Source: JACVRW01 sp963812415 (lineage in GTDB: Bacteria > Actinomycetota > Thermoleophilia > Solirubrobacterales > Thermoleophilaceae). Taken from it: a DNA stretch of 64,000 nucleotides. A program made the translations under genes and the position numbers. Shown one piece after another: positions 51,613-57,257 of the stretch. Numbering within the stretch: position 1 is the stretch's first letter; the number at the start of each line of letters is the position of its first letter. The stretch spans positions 1-64,000 of the forward strand of contig CAWEVH010000021.1 of NCBI GenBank assembly GCA_963812415.1. The letters run 5' to 3'. The notes under the pieces were generated by a model. That model saw nothing but the letters and a program-made list of their open reading frames with translations, did no database searches and was not told the DNA's origin.

Positions 51613-51697
51613 CGGTGACAATTGCGGGCACGTCGAGACGTTCTTGGAGTGCCAACGTTGGCACCCGGACCGGAGTCCTCAGTGCCAGCGTTGGCAC
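51613..51697. repeat. 85-bp repeat unit B (two palindromes)
   Basis: Same design as unit A. The first palindrome GTGCCAACGTTGGCAC (51649-51664) is perfect over 16 bp; the second, GTGCCAGCGTTGGCAC, is at 51682-51697, 33 bp away or about three helical turns. Confidence 0.85.
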
Positions 51698-51719
51698 CCA
51701 AGGGGGGCAGGGCGGAGGC

Positions 51720-51830
51720 CTACGGGAAGCGGAACCCCGCCATTGCCTCTGCGGTCGGCACGGCGAACACGAGAGCGGTGATCGCGGCGACCTTGATGCG
51801 GAAGGCGCGTGTCTTGATAGTGGCGAGCAT
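51720..51830 (-). CDS. 36-aa hydrophobic cationic peptide
   Basis: A short leftward gene inside the repeat region. ATG 51830 is preceded by a perfect AGGAGG five bases away, one of the best ribosome sites in the window. The peptide has a basic N terminus (MLATIKTRAFRIK) and one hydrophobic segment (VAAITALVFAVPTAEAMAG), so it is either a tiny exported peptide or a membrane peptide like type I toxins and phage holin-like products. No copy exists in the second cassette. Stop TAG 51720. Confidence 0.6.
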   Translation of the reverse strand: MLATIKTRAFRIKVAAITALVFAVPTAEAMAGFRFP

Positions 51831-52018
51831 TGGTTCCTCCTGGCTGAGATGGATGACGCTTTCTTGAATGCATCCACTGGACGCCGGAGCGGACTTTCAT
51901 CTTCCCTTCCGATGAAACTCGCCCTCGGGAACGGGGGGAGGGGACCGACCCCTGTCCGCACACCAATAGACCGCCGGGGTGGCGCGAGGCGCGCCTCGAT
52001 ATTGAAATGGGATGAGGG

Positions 52019-52384
52019 ATGACCGCGAACGGCTCCCGATTCGGCCCTGAGACGCGCGCGGCGATTGTGGCGCGGCTCGAGCTGGGTGCCACGTTCGCTG
52101 GCGCCGCTGAGGCCTCCGGCGTGAAGGTGCCGACCGCGAAGACCTGGCTGGCCCGTGGGCGTCGCGAGGAGAGCGGCCCGTACCGCGAGTTCGCCGACGC
52201 GGTCGAGCTGGCCCGCTCGAGCATGGACTCGACCGAGCCGGGCGACATCGAGGAGCTCCGCCTGCGGGTTTGGCGGATGGTCGAGGCCGGCTCCGTCGAG
52301 GCGGCGAAGCTGTATCACCGGATTCTGTTGGAGGAGGTGCCGGCCGACCCGTGGAAAGCGCTCGGGATCGAGAGGCGGCATTGA
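52019..52384 (+). CDS. HTH protein resembling phage small terminase subunit, first copy
   Basis: A 121-aa protein. The N-terminal helix-turn-helix is ETRAAIVARLELGATFAGAA, then EASGVKVPTAKTWLARGRRE, followed by GPYREFADAVELARS. A C-terminal helical part holds VWRMVEAGSVEAAKLYHRIL. The order HTH, GPYxxFxxAV, then AGSVxAAK matches many actinophage small-terminase or terminase-like HTH proteins, which bind the packaging site. It lies just after the palindromic repeats, as terS lies beside cos/pac in phages. The function is inferred from pattern, not proven. Stop overlaps the next TTG start. Confidence 0.55.
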   Translation: MTANGSRFGPETRAAIVARLELGATFAGAAEASGVKVPTAKTWLARGRREESGPYREFADAVELARSSMDSTEPGDIEELRLRVWRMVEAGSVEAAKLYHRILLEEVPADPWKALGIERRH

Positions 52385-52677
52385 AGCTGGCCGACGCGCT
52401 CGCCTCGATGGACTACCCGGAGGACCTGGTGGTCGACGTGGCCATGAGCCGCAAGGCGGGAACGATTGAGTTGCTGATCGCGGCGCTCAAGGAGCTGGAC
52501 GGCGAGACGTGCACCATCACGACGATCGGTGCCATCGTCGAGGCGCGCCGGCGTAAGGACGACGACGCCTTGCAAGTCGCGCTCCGATTGTTCTCCGCGC
52601 TGCGCGGCCACAAGCATTCTCAGGATCGGCCTGATCCAAGACGAAAATGGGGGGCGTTAGATGTCAACTCGGCGTAA
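52381..52677 (+). CDS. Hypothetical protein, 98 aa
   Basis: TTG 52381 overlaps the stop of the HTH gene (TTGA). A helical protein (LADALASMDYPEDLVVDVAM, TIGAIVEARRRKDDDALQVA, LRLFSALRGHKHS) with a basic tail. Not recognised. It overlaps the start of the next small gene by 17 bases. Confidence 0.5.
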   Translation: MKLADALASMDYPEDLVVDVAMSRKAGTIELLIAALKELDGETCTITTIGAIVEARRRKDDDALQVALRLFSALRGHKHSQDRPDPRRKWGALDVNSA

Positions 52678-52822
52678 GCGGGCGGTGTCGTCTGCGCGGC
52701 GGACGAGCGCCGTGTCCCGGCGCCGCCGCAAAGCGCCCGGCGAGCTGGTTCGGCTTTTCCGGTGTCCAATCTGCAATGGGAACCACGCACGCGACCAGCA
52801 TCCGGGCGGCGACGCGGCGTGA
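52661..52822 (+). CDS. 53-aa Arg-rich zinc-knuckle peptide
   Basis: MSTRRKRAVSSARRTSAVSR then a basic linker and RLFRCPICNGNHARDQHPGG: Cys-x2-Cys-x4-His-x4-His matches a CCHH/CCHC-type zinc knuckle. The strongly basic first half suggests nucleic-acid binding. ATG 52661 lies in the tail of the previous gene and a GGGGGCG precedes it. Confidence 0.5.
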   Translation: MSTRRKRAVSSARRTSAVSRRRRKAPGELVRLFRCPICNGNHARDQHPGGDAA

Positions 52823-53031
52823 CCACGACGGGAGCCGCCGAGCGCCCGTCTAACGGCCTCGGCGACTCGTCCGCGACCGATACCTCGCGGGCGCTGTTCC
52901 TGTCTCCCGCGCTTGTGCCGGCTGGCCGACCGCGTCGGCCTGTTGACTGCCTTAGAGCAGGGCGATGCTCGCGAGAATTAGGCCAATCCATGCCAGCAGC
53001 GACAAGAGGAAGGCTAATGCCCACCCCCTGA
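52819..53031 (+). CDS. Hypothetical protein, 70 aa (weak)
   Basis: GTG 52819 overlaps the previous stop (GTGA) and the frame runs to TGA 53031. No domain; Ser/Thr/Pro/Arg-rich (ERPSNGLGDSSATDTSRALF). The overlap pattern is the only support, and an opposite-strand membrane peptide frame covers its end. Confidence 0.3.
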   Translation: MTTTGAAERPSNGLGDSSATDTSRALFLSPALVPAGRPRRPVDCLRAGRCSRELGQSMPAATRGRLMPTP

Positions 53032-53059
53032 CCGCGCGGATGGGGTCGGCATTGGGCAT
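52952..53059 (-). CDS. 35-aa single-span membrane peptide (weak)
   Basis: ATG 53059 opens MPNADPIRAVRGWALAFLLS and continues LLAWIGLILASIALL to the stop, one strong transmembrane helix at the extreme C terminus. No clear ribosome site, though an upstream in-frame ATG at 53191 exists. It could be a holin-like or tail-anchored peptide. Confidence 0.35.
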   Translation of the reverse strand: MPNADPIRAVRGWALAFLLSLLAWIGLILASIALL

Positions 53060-53324
53060 GGTGCCCGACGATTGGCGTGGCAGCATCGGGGGCGTTCCCA
53101 TCCCCCGGGGTGATCGATGGCGCTTGGTTGGCGGCTCCAAGCGCAGCGCCCACTCTAGGTGGTCGCCCTTTGGTACGTACGCAACGCCCACTCTAGGTGG
53201 CTGCCCGGTCTGGACGCCGTCTAAACGATCCGGTTTGCGCTAGCGCGCCCAGGGTCAACCAGCGCGAAGATCCATGCCGCCGTGATGCCAGGCGGTGCGG
53301 TGGGCTCTAGGCGAGGGCGCCCGG
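53060..53324. other. Non-coding stretch in the first half of the element
   Basis: No gene supported. It contains a 16-bp direct repeat (53147-53162 and 53185-53200). Confidence 0.5.
53147..53200 (+). repeat. 16-bp direct repeat CGCCCACTCTAGGTGG, two copies
   Basis: Copies at 53147-53162 and 53185-53200, 38 bp start to start. The inner CCAC-TCTAG-GTGG is nearly palindromic, so each may bind a dimeric protein. Confidence 0.7.
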
Positions 53325-53423
53325 GTGCCCACAATCTGCAGGTGCGGCGGCCGGTTCGTCGACGCCGGCGACGGCAGCTGTCTGCGCTGCGGACGGCCGA
53401 TCCCGGAACCACGACCTTGCTAA
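53325..53423 (+). CDS. 32-aa zinc-ribbon peptide (weak)
   Basis: GTG 53325 opens VPTICRCGGRFVDAGDGSCL followed by RCGRPIPEP: CxC ... CxxC with 12 residues between. An alternative GTG at 53295 would add 10 residues. The Cys pattern is convincing, the translation start is not. Confidence 0.35.
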   Translation: MPTICRCGGRFVDAGDGSCLRCGRPIPEPRPC

Positions 53424-53436
53424 CGGATTGCTAACG
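53417..53436 (+). repeat. Two direct copies of TTGCTAACG
   Basis: TTGCTAACG at 53417-53425 and 53428-53436, 11 bp apart. The same 9-mer lies near the left end at 48657-48665. They lie 130 bp before the internal core at 53555, where arm-type sites of a tyrosine integrase would be expected. Confidence 0.6.
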
Positions 53437-53554
53437 AACGAGGCAGAACCAGCGGCCACCAGCCGACACCGCGCGCGGCCGGAATCCCGCGAAACCCCTG
53501 CAAACGCCGCACTAGCTGTCACCGGCCGGTCTGGGCGTCACGGCCCGGATAGAC

Positions 53555-53565
53555 GTACTACATCT
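53555..53565 (+). repeat. Internal partial attachment core
   Basis: GTACTACATCT is shared with both outer cores; the flanks read GAC before and AAAAG after, compared with CGAT and GACG at the ends. It divides the element into a 4.95-kb first half and a 3.77-kb second half, each with its own end repeats and cassette. Confidence 0.6.
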
Positions 53566-53580
53566 AAAAGCGGGGGCATG

Positions 53581-53646
53581 GTAGAGCCTGATTTGGCTCT
53601 ACAAAGCGGAATCAACCGCTGGGGGACCGCTCAGAACCGCCCCCAG
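53581..53646 (+). ncRNA. Three-hairpin structure just inside the second half
   Basis: Consecutive perfect stems: GTAGAGCC / GGCTCTAC (53581-53588/53595-53602), AGCGG / CCGCT (53605-53609/53616-53620), and CTGGGGG / CCCCCAG (53619-53625/53640-53646); the last two share two bases, so they are alternatives or stack. It could be a small RNA, a processing site, or a folded single-stranded recombination or origin site. No tRNA layout fits. Confidence 0.4.
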
Positions 53647-53657
53647 AGGGACCCCGA

Positions 53658-53678
53658 CTGCACCGCAACTGCACCGCA
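53658..53678 (+). repeat. Two direct copies of CTGCACCGCA
   Basis: Copies at 53658-53667 and 53669-53678, 11 bp apart. A third lies at 57270-57279, 45 bp before the right core, with GTGCACCG just before it. They probably mark the two ends of the second half. Confidence 0.6.
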
Positions 53679-53923
53679 CCCGGCCTCGGAACACCGTCGG
53701 CGCACCGGCGTATCGTCACCTAAAAGGTGACGCCTACGAACCCCAACACTTCGCCGGCGCGCGGCGAAGACGCGGCCCGCGATGACTCTGGGCGTCGCAC
53801 GGTGGCGGGCCAGGTGCCGGCCACCGAGATCCGCGTGGGCGACGGCGAGGCGTGGCGGCGATCCCCCGGCCGGATCACCCGCCCCTCGCCGGGCCCGACC
53901 CCACCCCCAACCGGAAGGACACC

Positions 53924-54643
53924 GTGACCGCGACCAGCACCGCGCCCAAGGCGCCGGCCGACCCGCTCGACCAACTCCGCGAAGCCCGCGCCCAGCTCGA
54001 CACGGCCAGGACCGAACGTGCCCGGCTCGATGAACGCCGCGAGGCGTACGCCGCCCAGCTGCGCGAGGCGCAGGCCGAGTTCGACCAGCTCGCCGCCAAC
54101 GAGCCCGACCAGTTCGACGACCACGGCTTGCCCGTCAAGAACTCTCGCGCTTGGAAGTTGCGCGCCCAGCTCGACCAGGCCCAGAAGTCCAAATGGCCCG
54201 ACTTGATCGCCGGCAGTGACGAACGTGGCCGCCAGGCCGAGGACCGCCTGCGCCGGCTGACGGGGAAGCACGGCGTCGCGCTCGCCCGGCAAGCCCACGA
54301 TGCCGGCGTCGCGGCGATCCAGGACGTACGGTCACGGGCCGCCGAGCTGCGCGCCGCGCTCGCCGCCGTCCGAGCACCCGAACCCGACCTGCTCTGGATC
54401 GCGACCGCCGCCGCCGGCGCGATCGACGGCCGCTCGGTCTGGACGGACGTCCGGGTCGGCGAGCTCGAGCAGGCCCTCGACGCGGCCGAGCACATGCTGC
54501 CCGCCCGCCTCGTGCCGATGACGCCATATGTCGGTGAGGAACCGTCGGTGTTCCTGGCCGGTGGCGGCGGCTGGATCCCCGCGCGGTCCGCCGGCAACGC
54601 CGAGCTCGCCGAGCAGCCGACGCCGATCGAGCCGCCGGCATGA
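53924..54643 (+). CDS. Coiled-coil protein, second cassette copy
   Basis: A 239-aa homologue of 50019-50741 along its whole length: ADPLDQLREARAQLDTARTE, HGVALARQAHDAGVAAIQDV, RSRAAELRAALAAVRAPEPD and YVGEEPSVFLAGGGGWIPAR. The ribosome site GGAAGGA precedes GTG 53924. The conserved middle (RQAHDAGVAAIQ-VRSRA) is nearly identical, while the N-terminal coiled coil has drifted, which argues for ancient duplication or two related elements rather than a recent copy. Confidence 0.7.
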   Translation: MTATSTAPKAPADPLDQLREARAQLDTARTERARLDERREAYAAQLREAQAEFDQLAANEPDQFDDHGLPVKNSRAWKLRAQLDQAQKSKWPDLIAGSDERGRQAEDRLRRLTGKHGVALARQAHDAGVAAIQDVRSRAAELRAALAAVRAPEPDLLWIATAAAGAIDGRSVWTDVRVGELEQALDAAEHMLPARLVPMTPYVGEEPSVFLAGGGGWIPARSAGNAELAEQPTPIEPPA

Positions 54644-54962
54644 GCGAACCGAACTGACACCCGACAACGTGGCTGAAGCGCTCGGCCTGACGCCGAAGCA
54701 ACAGACCTCGAGCGAGCGCCCGCCCGAGGTCGAAGCCGCGCCGCCCGACGCCGACGCCCAGCCCGAGGCCGACGTGTCGGAGATCTCCGACACGAACGAC
54801 CAGGACGCCGACGACGTCGAGGAGCGGCTTACCGAACAGGAGCAGCGGGACGCCGCACTCTGGGCCGCCGGCATCCCGCCAGCCCCCACGGCCGCACAGA
54901 AACGCGAGGCCGACCGAGCCTGCGCCGAGCTAATCCACAAACCACCGGAGAACGCAGCATGA
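54640..54962 (+). pseudogene. Acidic hypothetical protein, second cassette copy, frameshifted at its start
   Basis: ATG 54640 overlaps the upstream stop, as in the first copy, but reads MSEPN and stops: the GAACCCGAGTTGACACC of copy one is GAACCGAACTGACACC here, one base short. The rest is intact in the next frame (ELTPDNVAEALGLTPKQQTS, ADVSEISDTNDQDADDVEER) up to the overlap with 54959. No alternative start codon with a ribosome site exists in that frame. Assembly error or a true lesion are both possible. Confidence 0.6.
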
Positions 54963-55180
54963 AATGGGAGCGACGCACCGAGATCGTCGGCGGAGTTCCG
55001 TGCACCCACCTCGAGCCCGTGCCCGAGCCCGGCGGCCCGGTCAACTTCGATGGCGGCTGTCGTCAGCTGCCGCCATCCCCGCCGCGAGTCGAATGGGTAC
55101 GCGACCAGTCCGACCTGGCATGGGAGTCGGTCACGATCGAGGACGGGGCGTCGCTGTTCTTCGGAACGCTGGGCGAATGA
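54959..55180 (+). CDS. 73-aa hypothetical protein, second cassette copy
   Basis: Starts MKWERRTEIVGGVPCTHLEP and ends SVTIEDGASLFFGTLGE. The centre GGPVNFDGGCRQLPPSPPRV is almost identical to the first copy at 51121, with the same length and same overlap arrangement. After the stop, the sequence GAGGGA-GTATACGTCCCCCAG continues to match the first cassette, so similarity extends into the non-coding repeats. Confidence 0.7.
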   Translation: MKWERRTEIVGGVPCTHLEPVPEPGGPVNFDGGCRQLPPSPPRVEWVRDQSDLAWESVTIEDGASLFFGTLGE

Positions 55181-55202
55181 GGGACGTATACGTCCCCCAG
55201 GT

Positions 55203-55285
55203 CGGTGACAGTTATTGGCACGTCGAGACGTTCTTGGACGCCAACGTTGGCGCTCGACGACGAGTCCGAGTGCCGGCGTTGGCAC
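55203..55285. repeat. 83-bp repeat unit C (two palindromes)
   Basis: Counterpart of unit A: CGGTGACA start, TCGAGACGTTCTTGG, palindromes at 55238-55253 (ACGCCAACGTTGGCGC) and 55270-55285 (GTGCCGGCGTTGGCAC), 32 bp apart. Confidence 0.85.
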
Positions 55286-55332
55286 TCCAAACAGGGGACA
55301 GGCCGGTGGGCCCCAACCCCGACCTCGCCCCC

Positions 55333-55602
55333 GATAGACCGCCGGTGTGGCGTGCCGCGAGAAAAACTGTCCCCAATGGGAAGGGCCCGGTGGCGGGTAT
55401 CCCGGCCGTCGCTCGGATAGACCGCCGGGGAGCGGTGACAAATTTTCGGCACGTCGAGACGTTCTTGGAGTGCCAACGTTGGCACCTGGACCGGAGTCCT
55501 CAGTGCCAGCGTTGGCGCCCAAAGGGGACAGGGCGGATGGCGGGCATCCCCGGCTTCGTCGCGGATAGACCGCCGGTGTGGCGTCCCGCGAGAAAAACTG
55601 TC
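55333..55602 (+). repeat. 39-bp direct repeat, two copies
   Basis: Copies 55333-55371 and 55564-55602 differ at one base. Each begins GATAGACCGCCGGTGTGGCG and ends GAGAAAAACTGTC, flanking repeat unit D. The TAGACCGCCGG part also occurs in the first cassette. Confidence 0.85.
55433..55518. repeat. 86-bp repeat unit D (two palindromes)
   Basis: Counterpart of unit B: perfect palindrome GTGCCAACGTTGGCAC at 55470-55485 and a near copy GTGCCAGCGTTGGCGC at 55503-55518, 33 bp apart; the stretch between them (GGACCGGAGTCCTC) is the same as in unit B. Confidence 0.85.
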
Positions 55603-55809
55603 TTGCTTAGACGGGGCCGGTGTCCCGGACGCTCCTGTGACGCTCGCCGACGGAGCGGCGGACGCACGTCCCTTGGGTTTCCGGCCCCGCCGTCCTTGGA
55701 ACGCGGCAATGCCCGGAAGGTTTGGTAGTGACCGGGAGGGGACCGACCCCCGCAAGCGCCCTCCTAGACCGCCGCTGTCCGGCGCGCGCCAGATCGTTCA
55801 CGGTGAACG

Positions 55810-56201
55810 GTGCAAGGTCCGTCTGACACCTTCGAGCGGTTGTCGGAGCCGATCCTGGCGGCGCTCGTGGCGGGGACCTCGATACCCGACGCGGCGCGCC
55901 GGCATGGCTGCCATCCGCGCACGATCAAGGGGTGGCTTGATCGTGGGAGATGCTCGCCGGACGGTCCCTATGGCCGCTTCGCCCACAGCGTGGATTCACG
56001 TCGGCAGGGGCGCGCGGTGCCGCGCAAGGGGGTTCCGGATCTCGAGGAGCTCCTGGTGCTGCTGAGCGACGGCCGCGCGGGCCGGAAGTGTGCCGGCGGC
56101 GAAGGAGCTGCTCGCCTGGCACGAACGCCGACGCGCTGAGCTGGGAGCGGCCCGATCCGCTCGACCGCTTTGACGAGCTTGCCGCGCGCCGCGGCCGCTG
56201 A
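55810..56201 (+). CDS. HTH protein resembling phage small terminase subunit, second copy (frameshifted)
   Basis: GTG 55810 opens an HTH of the same kind as 52019: LSEPILAALVAGTSIPDAAR, RHGCHPRTIKGWLDRGRCSP, then GPYGRFAHSVDSRRQG. After about 56080 the original frame turns to noise, while neighbouring frames give the expected ending, VPAAKELLAWHERRRAEL and then SWERPDPLDRFDELAARRGR to TGA 56201. The ending PDPLDxFDELAARR is common in actinophage small-terminase-like proteins. Two single-base changes would restore about 130 aa. The equivalent position behind the repeats supports a shared role with the first copy. Confidence 0.55.
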
Positions 56202-56337
56202 GCCTTCCGCTGCTCGGCCCCAGTGCGCGACTGTCGACTTGGGCTCTCCCGTTGTGGCGATCTCGGTTTAGGGTGGCTGGGGGAGGGCTCGCATCCGCCA
56301 GTGTGCCAACCCCCCCACAACCTGGAGGTCCGCCATC

Positions 56338-57120
56338 ATGCGTCGCTTCACTTCGGCGCGGCCATCTCCCGCGATGGTCGTCGCTTTTATCGCGCTGCTT
56401 GCCGCGCTGTCCGGAACGGCAACCGCTCTGCAGGGCAAGAACACGGTCGATTCCGGCGACATCAAGAACGGTGTAGTCAAGTCTGAGGACATCAAGAACG
56501 GCGGCGCCGCGTCGAAGGACATCAAGAACGGCGGCGTCACCACGGATGACCTCAAGAACAACAACGTCCGCGGCGGCGACGTTCGCAACAACGCGCTCAC
56601 CGGCACCGACATCAAGGAGAGCGCGCTCGGCAAGGTGCCGTCCGCGAAGTCGGTGGACAGCTTCCAGCCTTACTCGAAGGTGGCCACGGCAACGCCTGGC
56701 GCCAACTTCGACGCGGCGCGGGCGGCGGCGCCCGCGATCGCCCTGGCCGAGCGCGGAGCGTTCGCGATCTACGGCAAGTGCTTCAAGAGCCTCGACTCTG
56801 ACACGGTGTGGTCGTTCACGTACATCCGCACGAGCGTGAACGGATCGGTCCTCGATAGCCCGTCCAGCAGCTACAGCGGCAATCCGTTCCTCGACATCGC
56901 CACTCCCGAGGACGACCGGGTACTCAACTCCAGCTCGGAGGCCAACCCGGGCTCCTCGTCCTACAGCGCAACATTTTCCGATTGGCAAGCGATGGCGCCG
57001 GGTGGCTCCGCTGTGATGGGCTCCGCCGGGACCGGCGTGAAGAAGGGTGACCTGCCCGGCGGCAACGGCGTCTACGGAGCCGGGGACGCCTGCCTGTTCA
57101 GCGGCTACATCGCCGGCTGA
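56338..57120 (+). CDS. Secreted DIKNG-repeat protein carried in the element
   Basis: A 260-aa exported protein. ATG 56338 follows GGAGG at a usual distance. The signal peptide (RPSPAMVVAFIALLAALSGT) carries the PSPAxVVA signature. Residues 28-100 contain short repeats of the type SGDIKNGVVKSEDIKNGGAA, KDIKNGGVTTDDLKNNNVRG. The C-terminal 160 residues form a beta-rich domain with two Cys (YGKCFKSLDSDTVWSFTYIR, DACLFSGYIAG). The same leader and repeats occur in the collagen-like protein at 4887, so this looks like a chromosomal surface-protein family carried as cargo by the element. Confidence 0.7.
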   Translation: MRRFTSARPSPAMVVAFIALLAALSGTATALQGKNTVDSGDIKNGVVKSEDIKNGGAASKDIKNGGVTTDDLKNNNVRGGDVRNNALTGTDIKESALGKVPSAKSVDSFQPYSKVATATPGANFDAARAAAPAIALAERGAFAIYGKCFKSLDSDTVWSFTYIRTSVNGSVLDSPSSSYSGNPFLDIATPEDDRVLNSSSEANPGSSSYSATFSDWQAMAPGGSAVMGSAGTGVKKGDLPGGNGVYGAGDACLFSGYIAG

Positions 57121-57257
57121 GGCACCATCTGATTCGAGGACTAAACCGAGTAGGTCGGCCGGTTCGGCGAGGGCGCGGGACCGGCCAAAAGCCGCCCCGC
57201 TCGAGCCCGCCACGGCATAAGGATGGAGCCGCTGGCTGGCTAACCCCGTCCGGCGGA

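Larger units (their letters stand above)
51343..52018. other. Repeat-rich control region of the first cassette
   Basis: A 676-base stretch whose only likely gene is the 36-aa peptide at 51720-51830 on the minus strand. It holds two 83-85 bp repeat units, the motif TAGACCGCCGG at 51967, and the block GGGAGGGGACCGACCCC (about 51937-51953) directly upstream of the HTH gene, which recurs at the same place in the second cassette (about 55735). Longer open frames on either strand have no protein-like character. Confidence 0.6.
55181..55809. other. Repeat-rich control region of the second cassette
   Basis: About 630 bases with no supported gene. It contains repeat units C and D, a 39-bp direct repeat with one mismatch (55333-55371 and 55564-55602), and the motif TAGACCGCCG at about 55335, 55418, 55566 and 55765. 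The order of elements parallels 51343-52018, without the small minus-strand peptide gene. Confidence 0.6.

Noticed and set aside
51396..52022. Open frame of 208 codons across the palindrome repeats
   Set aside because: Runs through all repeat words with no protein-like pattern; the matching region of the second cassette does not keep it.
53581..53620. tRNA or tRNA fragment at the internal core
   Set aside because: The stems do not give acceptor, D, anticodon and T arms in the right order, and there is no TTCGAAT-like T loop.
53428..53730. Possible remnant of a tyrosine integrase before or across the internal core
   Set aside because: No R-H-R-Y signature, no hydrophobic core pattern; composition is that of non-coding GC-rich DNA.
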